Source: Bacilli bacterium
Lineage (GTDB): Bacteria > Bacillota_I > Bacilli_A > RF39 > UBA660
DNA length: 59,954 nt
Assembly: GCA_900753325.1 (NCBI GenBank)
Contig: CAADYO010000010.1
Location: forward strand, 1 to 59,954
Direction of reading: 5' to 3'
Positions 49,850 to 57,620 of this stretch are shown piece by piece (position 1 is the stretch's first letter; each line of letters begins with the position of its first letter). The position numbers and the translations under genes were made by a program. The notes under the pieces were generated by a model. The model saw nothing but the letters and a program-made list of their open reading frames with translations, made no database searches and had not been told where the DNA came from.

Positions 49850-52165
49850 TTATCTTCCACAACACTCAGGTGCTGTAATTTGTTCCATTGGGACTCCCTC
49901 AAATTCATGTCTTCCACATCTTGGGCAAACATCATTTATAACACCAACATATCCACAAACTGGGTCTCTATCAACTGGATGATTAATTGCTCCATATCCA
50001 ATTCCAGATTCTTTCATTATACGAATAACTTTTTCAAAAGCGTCAACGTTACTAGCAACATCTCCGTCTAATTCAATATATGAAATATGTCCACCATTAG
50101 TAAGCTCATGATAAGGAGCCTCAGTCTTAATCTTATCAGTAATGCTAATATTGTAATAAACTGGCACATGGAATGAATTTGTATAATATTCTCTATCAGT
50201 AACACCCTTAATTTTTCCATAAATTGCTCTATCAATTGCTGTAAATCTTCCAGATAATCCTTCAGCTGGTGTAGCTAAACAAGTAAAGTTTAAATTATAT
50301 TTCTCTGAATTTTCATCACATCTTTTTCTCATAAACTTAATAATTTCAAGTCCTAGTTTTTGACTAGCTTTACTTTCACCATGATGTTCACCAGTTAAAG
50401 CCTTTAAGCATTCAGCAAGACCAATAAATCCAGTTGATAATGAACCATGTTTCCATACTTTTCTTAATCTATCAGTTGGTTTCAATTTTTCACCATTAGT
50501 CCAAACCCCTTGTCCTAACAAGAATGGAAAGTTATAAGAATGTTTACTACATTGTACTTCAAATCTCTCAAGTAATTGATCACGAACTTTATCCATAATC
50601 TCACCAAGTTCATTGTAGAAACCTTTCATATCAGCCTTATTTCTCTCTTTCAAAGCTATACCATATTTAATACCAAGTCTAGGTAAATTAATTGTTGTAA
50701 ATGACAAGTTTCCTCTACCAGTAACAACTTGATTATCAGGTGAAGTAACATCAGCTAAAACTCTCGTGCGGCATCCCATATAAGCTATTTCAGTATTAAC
50801 ATCTCCTGGCTTATAATATTGTAAATTAAATGGAGCATCAACAAATGCAAAGTTAGGGAAAAGCCTTTTAGCTGAAACTTTACAAGCCAATCTAAATAAA
50901 TCATAGTTAGGATCTTCTTTATTATAATTAATTCCCTCTTTTACTTTAAATATTGAAACAGGGAATATTGGAGTTTCTCCATTACCTAAACCTCTATCTG
51001 TTGCTAAAAGTAAATTTTTACTAACCATTCTTCCTTCTGGAGATATATCAGTACCAAAGTTTACTGATGAAAATGGAACTTGAGCTCCAGCTCTAGAATG
51101 CATTGTATTTAAATTGTGTACAAAAGCTTCCATTGCTTGTTGTGTAGCTCTATCAGTCTTTTGTAAAGCTTTCTCGCTTGCTAATTTAAATATTTCTTTT
51201 ACTCTATTAGAACCTTTTTGATAATCACTAAATTCTTCTAAATCAACTTCAATTGACTCTATCTTATCAATTTCACGAATAATTCTATCTATATTAATAA
51301 CACCAATAAAACCATCTAAATCTAAAAAATCATACACAGTCTGTTTAAATTGTTTCTTAAATGTTTTTAAAACTCCTGGTGCTAAATAATAATCAAGTGC
51401 AGGTATTGATTGTCCACCATGTTGATCATTTTGATTAGCCTGAATAACTATAGCTGCAAGTGAACTATAAGTTGAAATATCTTGTGGAGGTCTAACATAA
51501 CCATGTCCAGTATCAAAACCGTTTTTAAATAATCTTGCTAAATCTATTTGACAACAAGTTGTAGTTCCCATTGCTAAAAAATCCATATCATGAATGTGAA
51601 TTTCACCTTCATCATGCATTTTAGCAAACTCCGGTTTCATCAAATATGCTTTAGCAAATTCTCTTGAAACAGTAGATCCATATTGAAGCATAGTACCCAT
51701 TGGACTATTACCATCAATATTAGCATTTTCTCTTTTAGCATCTTCTTCATTTGCTGATTTCAATCCTAAATTTTCTAAAGATTTTAAAAACTTATGAGTC
51801 TTCTTATCATCAAAGAATGATTGACGAGATTGAGTTCTTCTTTCACGATATTCAGAAAAAGATTTATAGACATCTTCGTATCCTTTAGAAGATAATTCTT
51901 CTTCAATAAAATCTTGAATTTGTTCAATTTGAAATTTATCAGCCTTCTTAGCCTCTTTTTCAATTCTTTTCAAAACTGCCTGATAAACTTTTTGAATATC
52001 TTTTGAATCATATTTACGAAGTTTTTCATCTTCGCCATCATCTACTTCAACACTGTCAAAACCCTTTTTTATTGCTAAAGCAATTTTAGTTTCATCAAAT
52101 GGTACTTTTTTACCATTTCTTTTTATAACCATTAATTCCTCTAATTTGTCGCTTACTTCTACCAT
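49850..52165 (-). CDS. nrdD: Anaerobic ribonucleotide reductase catalytic subunit lacking the glycyl-radical tail
   Basis: 771 residues. An ATP-cone (VIKRNGKKVPFDETKIALAI) at residues 10-105 is followed by the catalytic barrel with TTCCQIDLARLF, MGCRTRV (active-site Cys region) and the zinc site VCGYVGVINDVCPRCGR. It ends QITAPECCGR, just where other NrdD proteins continue to the glycyl-radical loop. That loop is the next gene. GGTGGAGG precedes the ATG. The enzyme reduces ribonucleotides to deoxyribonucleotides without oxygen. Confidence 0.92.
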   Translation of the reverse strand: MVEVSDKLEELMVIKRNGKKVPFDETKIALAIKKGFDSVEVDDGEDEKLRKYDSKDIQKVYQAVLKRIEKEAKKADKFQIEQIQDFIEEELSSKGYEDVYKSFSEYRERRTQSRQSFFDDKKTHKFLKSLENLGLKSANEEDAKRENANIDGNSPMGTMLQYGSTVSREFAKAYLMKPEFAKMHDEGEIHIHDMDFLAMGTTTCCQIDLARLFKNGFDTGHGYVRPPQDISTYSSLAAIVIQANQNDQHGGQSIPALDYYLAPGVLKTFKKQFKQTVYDFLDLDGFIGVINIDRIIREIDKIESIEVDLEEFSDYQKGSNRVKEIFKLASEKALQKTDRATQQAMEAFVHNLNTMHSRAGAQVPFSSVNFGTDISPEGRMVSKNLLLATDRGLGNGETPIFPVSIFKVKEGINYNKEDPNYDLFRLACKVSAKRLFPNFAFVDAPFNLQYYKPGDVNTEIAYMGCRTRVLADVTSPDNQVVTGRGNLSFTTINLPRLGIKYGIALKERNKADMKGFYNELGEIMDKVRDQLLERFEVQCSKHSYNFPFLLGQGVWTNGEKLKPTDRLRKVWKHGSLSTGFIGLAECLKALTGEHHGESKASQKLGLEIIKFMRKRCDENSEKYNLNFTCLATPAEGLSGRFTAIDRAIYGKIKGVTDREYYTNSFHVPVYYNISITDKIKTEAPYHELTNGGHISYIELDGDVASNVDAFEKVIRIMKESGIGYGAINHPVDRDPVCGYVGVINDVCPRCGRHEFEGVPMEQITAPECCGR

Positions 52166-52459
52166 AAATTAACCTCCACCATAAGTAACTTCTAAATTCA
52201 TTTTAAGAACTAAAGAAATAAAAAGCAAGACCAAAATTGACACTTTTTTTAACCAAATTTTTAATATGTTGATATATAAAGAAAAACATAAAAAAATTTT
52301 TTTGTTCGATTTACGACAATTTACATTTTTATACATTTAAAAAAAATGTTAATCACATTTTTTAAATTTTTACAAGTATTTTCTTAATTATTTTCTTTAT
52401 TTTTCAACAAATTGTATTTTAAAATAAAATAAAAAATTAAAAAAATGTAAAAATGATTT
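52166..52459. other. Intergenic region with a possible imperfect operator
   Basis: 294 bases, extremely AT-rich, between two nrd gene groups. It contains the dut terminator and presumably the nrdD promoter; no clear -35/-10 pair stands out. A 21-base near-palindrome at 52342-52362 (AAAAATGTTAATCACATTT...) matches its complement except at three positions and resembles FNR/Rex-type sites, but this is weak. No gene or RNA is visible. Confidence 0.4.
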
Positions 52460-52464
52460 TTACA
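52435..52464 (-). terminator. Terminator of the second nrd operon (after dut)
   Basis: TGTAAAAAT-C-ATTTTTACA followed by TTTTTTTAAT on the minus strand, overlapping the dut stop. Confidence 0.7.
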
Positions 52465-52930
52465 ATTTTTTAATTTTTGTATCAGTTGAGCCAAATCCTC
52501 CACGTCTTTCACCAGTTGCATTATCACCATCAACAACCAAATATTTAGTAAATACAACCTGTCCTATTACATCACCTTTTTTGACCTCAATATCATGGTC
52601 ACTACAATTAAAATAAGCAAAGTAAAAATGACCATCATTATCTTCATTACCATAATAATCGGAATCTATCAATCCAACACTGTTAGCCATTAAAAAGCCT
52701 TTCTTAGGACCAGAACTACGATTTAACAATAAAAAGCATTCATCATCCATACAATACGCTTTTAAACCAGTGGGAATAAGTGTAGGCTTAATTCCAGGCT
52801 TATACATAGGAATAACTATATCTTCAGCTGCTTCCACATCATACCCAGCAGAATGTGCCGTTTTTCTAACTGGTAAATTTATCCCTTTATTTTCATATCC
52901 CTTTACTATTTCAAATCCACGTTTTTTCAT
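52460..52930 (-). CDS. dut: dUTP diphosphatase
   Basis: 156 residues, the normal trimeric dUTPase length. All five motifs are present: SAGYD, RSSGPKKGF, GLIDSDYYG, GDVIGQVVF and RRGGFGST. It turns dUTP into dUMP, keeping uracil out of DNA and feeding thymidylate synthesis. The link with ribonucleotide reductase is direct, and the gene overlaps nrdG by 4 bases. The GGFGST C-terminal flap is intact. Confidence 0.96.
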   Translation of the reverse strand: MKKRGFEIVKGYENKGINLPVRKTAHSAGYDVEAAEDIVIPMYKPGIKPTLIPTGLKAYCMDDECFLLLNRSSGPKKGFLMANSVGLIDSDYYGNEDNDGHFYFAYFNCSDHDIEVKKGDVIGQVVFTKYLVVDGDNATGERRGGFGSTDTKIKKL

Positions 52931-53472
52931 ACAACTTCTCCTCTTAAAATATTACTATTATCAATATATAAATTAATTTTATTATTATCAAGACTTTTTT
53001 TAACATCAATTATTCTTTGATTACTACTACCAACATAATGTAATTTTTCTAAAGCAAGGCCAAGTACAAACTTTCCCTCCAACAATACATCAATATTATC
53101 CAAAATAATTTCTAAGTTTTTATCAGTCTTAACTTCCTCCATTAACTCTTCCCAAGTATACCCAGTGTAACACCAAATATTCTTGTCTGGAAATTTATTT
53201 TTAATTTCTAGTACCAAAGAACTAATATCTTCTCTATTACCTAAATATAACGGATCTCCCCCAGACAAAGTAATCCCACTACACCAAGGCTTTTCTAATT
53301 CCTCAAATATTTCTTTTTTAGCATTATCGTCAAATACAAGTCCATCATTAGGATTCCAAGTAATTGGATTTTGACAAGCATGACAATGATGAGAACATCC
53401 GGCAGTCCATAAAACAACTCTAAGTCCTTCACCATTTAACATATCTGCTTTTGTAATATTATGATATCTCAT
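52927..53472 (-). CDS. nrdG: Anaerobic ribonucleotide reductase activating enzyme, second copy
   Basis: 181 residues. The ATG at 53472 (MRYHNITKADMLNGEG) is the natural start; longer starts run into nrdD. Radical-SAM cysteines are in GCSHHCHACQNPITW; GITLSGGDPLYL and GSSNQRIIDV follow. It resembles the other NrdG in this window but differs in most positions, so the two sets diverged long ago. It almost abuts nrdD and overlaps dut. Confidence 0.94.
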   Translation of the reverse strand: MRYHNITKADMLNGEGLRVVLWTAGCSHHCHACQNPITWNPNDGLVFDDNAKKEIFEELEKPWCSGITLSGGDPLYLGNREDISSLVLEIKNKFPDKNIWCYTGYTWEELMEEVKTDKNLEIILDNIDVLLEGKFVLGLALEKLHYVGSSNQRIIDVKKSLDNNKINLYIDNSNILRGEVV

Positions 53473-53473
53473 A

Positions 53474-55603
53474 CTACATTGACTTCCTTTCTGATATTTC
53501 GACCATTTTAGCATTACTTAACATTGTATCACCATGTACTCTAGAATAAGACAAATATCCATTCATTCTATCTATCTTTGTAAGATCACTACTTCCACAT
53601 TTAGGACAAACATCCATATCCAATTCCTCATGTCCACAATTATTGCAATAAGCCAAACTCAAATTAACACCCTCATAAAAGCCTAAATCCATAGCTCTTT
53701 CAATATAAGTAAGCATAGCCTCTGTATTGTAACTTAGATTATATCTAACATATTGAATTCGTCCACCTTTAAACAATTCCCAAAAGCGATTTTCCAAATC
53801 TTGTTTTTCTATACCAGTAATATCTTCCCAAACACCACAATGAAAGCTATTAGAAACATATTCTCTAGAGCTAACTCCTTCAATAATACCATATTTCTTT
53901 CTAAATTGTTTAATTTGTAATCCACATAAATTCTCCGCTGGAGTACCATATATAGCATATAAAATATGATCTTCATCTTTAAACTCTAAAGTTTTCTTAT
54001 TAATATATTTCAAAACATCCAAAGCAAATTCTCCATCTTCAACAATACTCTTTCCATTATATAAAACTTGCAATTCATTTAAAGCAGTTATACCAAATGA
54101 TGCCGTAGAAGACTTAAGTACAGGCTCAATTGCTTCATCTGGTTTTAAATTACCTCCATAAAAACCACCCTGACAATAAGCAACTGGATTAGTAGATGCT
54201 TTACGTTTAGCTAAATAACGATAAGTTCTAATATGTATTTTTCTAATCATTTCCAAATAATAATCTAAAACCTCATAAAAGTCACGCTGTTCTTCTCTTG
54301 CTTTAGCCAAAATCATTGGTAAATGTAGTGATATAGCTCCAATATTAAATCTCCCAATAAAAACTGGTTTATCATTTTTATCAGCTGGGTTCATTCCACC
54401 TTTTTCATACCAAGGTGATAAAAATGCCCTACAACCCATAGGACTAACAATCCTACCATACTTTTTATACATCTCACAAACGTAACCCGCTCCAGTTAAT
54501 GACAAATAATCAGGATACATCGTCTTTTGACTACACTTAATAGCCGCTAAAAAGTTATCTCTTAATTTACCACCCTTACCATGTAATTTCTTATCATATA
54601 AAAATACTAATTTAGGAAACAAAGTAGGTCTTTTAAAACCTTTTTTACCTTGCCCTTCTCTATGTACATCTAAAATAACTTTACTAATTAAAACAGCATA
54701 AGGATCAGTATCAACACCAAACGTAAACGTAACAAAAGGATAATCACCTCTACTAGAACTAACAGTATTAAGTTTATATTCAATTCCTTGATAACCTTGT
54801 TCACACTCTCTTTTTACTTTATCCCAAGCATACTTATCTGCATCATCTGTAAAACTATCTCCTTTAATATTTAAATACTCATTATAATATTTTTTATAAG
54901 TAAGTTTCGCATACTTTTTTAAAACAGTATCAACTTCAGGTACCGTAAATCCACCATATTGCATAGCTGTAGTATTAATAATAACATCACCCATAACATT
55001 AAAAGCCGTTTGTAATGTTTTAGGCTCCGTATACCAAATATTACTCATCTCAAAGCCGTCTTTTAAAACATTAGCCATATCAAATAAACAACAATTCATT
55101 GTATCACGTCTAGCACTCATATCATGTATATAAATGTATCCATCTTTACAAGCCTCTATTTCATTAGCCGTTAAAAAGAATTTTTTATAAAGTTCTTTAT
55201 TCAAACTATTGTAAATTAAACACCTCTGAGTAGTAACTAAAGCACTATCCATATTAGCACATTCTTTATCACCAATATAAGTAATAACTTGTGCCTTTTT
55301 ATACACTTTATCCAAAATATGAACTACTTCTTTTTTATAGTCTCTATACTCTCTATAACTTCTCGCAACCAAAGGATTAACTTGTTCTAAAGCTGACTCT
55401 ACAAAACTATGTACTTGTTCTACGGTAGGATTTGTAGTTTGGGTATTAATCATATCTCTCACAATATTTATAATTTTATCAATAGCTTCATCTGTTAAAT
55501 CAACCATAACTCTTTCAGCACTTGTTGTAACTGCTTTTCTTATTCTTTCTGAATCAAAGGCTTCCAAGTTACCATTTTTCTTAATAATTTTTATCTCTTG
55601 CAT
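53474..55603 (-). CDS. nrdD: Anaerobic ribonucleotide reductase, complete form
   Basis: 709 residues. An ATP-cone (IIKKNGNLEAFDSERIRKAV) precedes the catalytic barrel (NCCLFDMANVLKDGF; MGCRAFLSPWY) and the zinc ribbon CNNCGHEELDMDVCPKCG. The C-terminus has IDRMNGYLSYSRVHGD with the radical Gly, so this enzyme is self-contained, unlike the second NrdD in the window. The gene starts an operon with nrdG and dut and is divergent from the Crp/Fnr regulator with a shared palindrome in between, so oxygen or redox control by that regulator is likely. Confidence 0.96.
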   Translation of the reverse strand: MQEIKIIKKNGNLEAFDSERIRKAVTTSAERVMVDLTDEAIDKIINIVRDMINTQTTNPTVEQVHSFVESALEQVNPLVARSYREYRDYKKEVVHILDKVYKKAQVITYIGDKECANMDSALVTTQRCLIYNSLNKELYKKFFLTANEIEACKDGYIYIHDMSARRDTMNCCLFDMANVLKDGFEMSNIWYTEPKTLQTAFNVMGDVIINTTAMQYGGFTVPEVDTVLKKYAKLTYKKYYNEYLNIKGDSFTDDADKYAWDKVKRECEQGYQGIEYKLNTVSSSRGDYPFVTFTFGVDTDPYAVLISKVILDVHREGQGKKGFKRPTLFPKLVFLYDKKLHGKGGKLRDNFLAAIKCSQKTMYPDYLSLTGAGYVCEMYKKYGRIVSPMGCRAFLSPWYEKGGMNPADKNDKPVFIGRFNIGAISLHLPMILAKAREEQRDFYEVLDYYLEMIRKIHIRTYRYLAKRKASTNPVAYCQGGFYGGNLKPDEAIEPVLKSSTASFGITALNELQVLYNGKSIVEDGEFALDVLKYINKKTLEFKDEDHILYAIYGTPAENLCGLQIKQFRKKYGIIEGVSSREYVSNSFHCGVWEDITGIEKQDLENRFWELFKGGRIQYVRYNLSYNTEAMLTYIERAMDLGFYEGVNLSLAYCNNCGHEELDMDVCPKCGSSDLTKIDRMNGYLSYSRVHGDTMLSNAKMVEISERKSM

Positions 55604-55657
55604 ATTAACTTCTCCTATCCTATGTATAAAATTCTAACCCAATCAAAAATAATACAC

Positions 55658-55673
55658 TGTTGCAATTGCAACA
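55658..55673. promoter_or_regulatory. Perfect 16-bp palindrome, probable Crp/Fnr operator
   Basis: TGTTGCAATTGCAACA is identical on both strands and lies between the divergent nrdD and Crp/Fnr genes. TTGCAA (55666-55671), part of it, is also placed 18 bases before a TAAAAT (55690-55695) that could be the regulator's -10, so binding should affect the regulator's own promoter. Confidence 0.7.
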
Positions 55674-55716
55674 CAAATAAAAATTTGTTAAAATAATTTT
55701 AAAGGAGAAAACTAAA

Positions 55717-56340
55717 ATGATTGAAAACATTGAAAAAGAAAAGATATTAGAATTTAAAAAAGATTTGTCAAACTGTGTCAATGTAACACGTAAAGTCTTT
55801 ACAAATAAACAATTAATTATTAGTAATTTTTCCACAAAAAAAATAATTGGCTTTATCACATATGGTAAAGCTAATATAATAAAAACAGATATTAATGGAA
55901 ACACTACTATAATGCGTGATTTAAAAGAAAATGATATTTTTTCTAATCTTTTTTTTCAACATTCTGAAGACGAAATTTATATACTTAGTAATAATGAAAC
56001 AGAAGTAGTTTTTATTGACTATTATGCCATTTTAAAAAATTGTCACAAGAATTGTCCATATCACAATAATTTAGTTTTATTATTATTTGACCTATTAATA
56101 AAAGATAATCGTAAACAAAATGAAAAAATAGAACTCTTATCTCAAAAAACAGTAAGAGATAAAATACTCTATTTTCTAAAGCAACGTATGAATAAAGATA
56201 ATATTTTTAAAGTTACTACTTCGTACAAGGCCATAGCTGAATATATCGTTGTTGATAGAAGTAATTTAATGCGTGAATTAAAGAAACTAGAAAAAGATGG
56301 TCTAATTAAGAAAGATAAAAATACCATCTACATAAAATAA
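55717..56340 (+). CDS. Crp/Fnr-family transcriptional regulator
   Basis: 207 residues. The N-terminal cyclic-nucleotide-binding-type beta-barrel carries KKIIGFITYGKANIIKT and a linker with NCHKNCPYHNNLVLLLFDLL; the C-terminal winged helix-turn-helix is TSYKAIAEYIVVDRSNLMRE with KKLEKDGLIKK. Cys20, Cys109 and Cys113 could serve a redox or iron-sulfur role, but Cys spacing differs from E. coli FNR. AAAGGAG precedes the ATG. Divergence from an anaerobic ribonucleotide reductase operon makes it a likely controller of anaerobic genes. Confidence 0.88.
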   Translation: MIENIEKEKILEFKKDLSNCVNVTRKVFTNKQLIISNFSTKKIIGFITYGKANIIKTDINGNTTIMRDLKENDIFSNLFFQHSEDEIYILSNNETEVVFIDYYAILKNCHKNCPYHNNLVLLLFDLLIKDNRKQNEKIELLSQKTVRDKILYFLKQRMNKDNIFKVTTSYKAIAEYIVVDRSNLMRELKKLEKDGLIKKDKNTIYIK

Positions 56341-56365
56341 GAGGAAATATTCCTCTTTATTTTTT
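56337..56365. terminator. Bidirectional terminator
   Basis: AAGAGGAA-TA-TTCCTCTT followed by TATTTTTTT, between the convergent regulator and pilin-like genes. Confidence 0.8.
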
Positions 56366-57513
56366 TATCTAACTGTAATATAGTGCTCAACAACAGTAAC
56401 ATTACCAGCCTTGTCATAAGCCCTAATCAAAACTCTTTTATTAGTAGCTGCAATTGTAAATGCCGTAGTCACAAATGGATTTCTTGTATATGGAGCTAAA
56501 CTTTCAATATAATCTTGTTCTCCAACATTTGATGCCTGATCTGGATATTCATAAGTCCATCTATCTATACCAGATTCTTCTTCCTTCCATGTAATTTTTA
56601 ATTTTTTTCCAATAAGCATTTTTTTCTCTACAACACCATTTACTGGGTCTATTATTGGACCAGTATTATCAAATTTTAAAGCTATTGCTTTTTTACCTAC
56701 TTTACAAGTGCTATTAGTACATACATTTTCTGGATTAACTATAAGATAAGCAATTCCAGTATAATCACCAGCTGAAATCTGATTAATGGTTTGTGTAATA
56801 GTTTTCTCCTCAGGCCCTCCATTATTATAAAAATTAATCATACCACTTGTTCCACCAGATAATGACTCTTTTCCTTCACTATCCTTAGCAAGATAATAAG
56901 AAAGTTGTGAATTTCTACCCAAACCACCTTCTGACGTTGTAGTAATTGTAAATGTAGTAGTTCCCTTAATTTTTGTATACTTTGAAGCATCTTCAACAGA
57001 AACACTAAAGTCAACAGTTCCATCTCCACCTGTATTTCCACCTGTATTTCCACCTGTATTATCTTCACTTGCTGGTGTACGACCAGTACTAGAAGTACCA
57101 TCACATTTAGTTACTTTATATGATTCATACTCAAGCTTACCATCTTTAGTACACTTAATATGAACATCATACGTATACTTTCCGTTAGATTTATTAACAA
57201 CAACAAAAGTATCATTATTTGCACAAGTAATTCCATTTGTTGCATAATCCTTAACAAGAGCTTTTGCCTTTAATTCATGATAATTAATAATAGCACATCC
57301 AACTTCTCTATAACCAAATAAATCAACAGCGTTAGAATCAACATAAAGTCTAGCCGAAGATTTTAAAGAATCCTCATAAGTAACAAACTTTTTTTCTCTG
57401 TTCTTAGACTGTAATTGTTGTACTTCAGGTAAAGCAATAGCCGTTATAATACCCATAATTGTTATAGAAACCAAAACTTCTATTAAAGTAAAACCTTTAT
57501 TATTCTTTATCAT
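56365..57513 (-). CDS. Type IV prepilin-like surface protein
   Basis: 382 residues from ATG 57513, which has GAGGTTTT in front. The prepilin signature KGFTLIEVLVSITIMGIITAI marks cleavage before Phe by a prepilin peptidase and a type IV-type helix. A pseudopilin-like globular part (YVDSNAVDLFGYREVGCAI) with Cys pairs follows, then a Gly/Asn/Thr linker (GGNTGGNTGGDG, from a 15-base repeat of three copies), and a beta-rich C-terminal domain (YLAKDSEGKESLSGG). The pseudopilin-plus-beta-domain layout is unusual. A prepilin peptidase or assembly ATPase is not in the window. Confidence 0.78.
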   Translation of the reverse strand: MIKNNKGFTLIEVLVSITIMGIITAIALPEVQQLQSKNREKKFVTYEDSLKSSARLYVDSNAVDLFGYREVGCAIINYHELKAKALVKDYATNGITCANNDTFVVVNKSNGKYTYDVHIKCTKDGKLEYESYKVTKCDGTSSTGRTPASEDNTGGNTGGNTGGDGTVDFSVSVEDASKYTKIKGTTTFTITTTSEGGLGRNSQLSYYLAKDSEGKESLSGGTSGMINFYNNGGPEEKTITQTINQISAGDYTGIAYLIVNPENVCTNSTCKVGKKAIALKFDNTGPIIDPVNGVVEKKMLIGKKLKITWKEEESGIDRWTYEYPDQASNVGEQDYIESLAPYTRNPFVTTAFTIAATNKRVLIRAYDKAGNVTVVEHYITVR

Positions 57514-57574
57514 ACACAAAACCTCTATTATATACATTCTATCAAAATTATAACATACAAAAAAAAATATTTCC

Positions 57575-57603
57575 ATAAAAAAAGTATGCATATAAAGCAT
57601 ACT
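57575..57603 (-). terminator. Terminator of tex
   Basis: AGTATGC-TTTATAT-GCATACT followed by TTTTTTAT on the minus strand. Confidence 0.85.
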
Positions 57604-57620
57604 AAAATATCAGTATAAAA

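Noticed and set aside
49668..49865. The glycyl-radical fragment as a frameshifted end of nrdD
   Set aside because: A strong AGGAGG with correct spacing before its own ATG and a conserved start make it a separate gene. A longer frame start overlapping nrdD (49865) exists but has no ribosome site.
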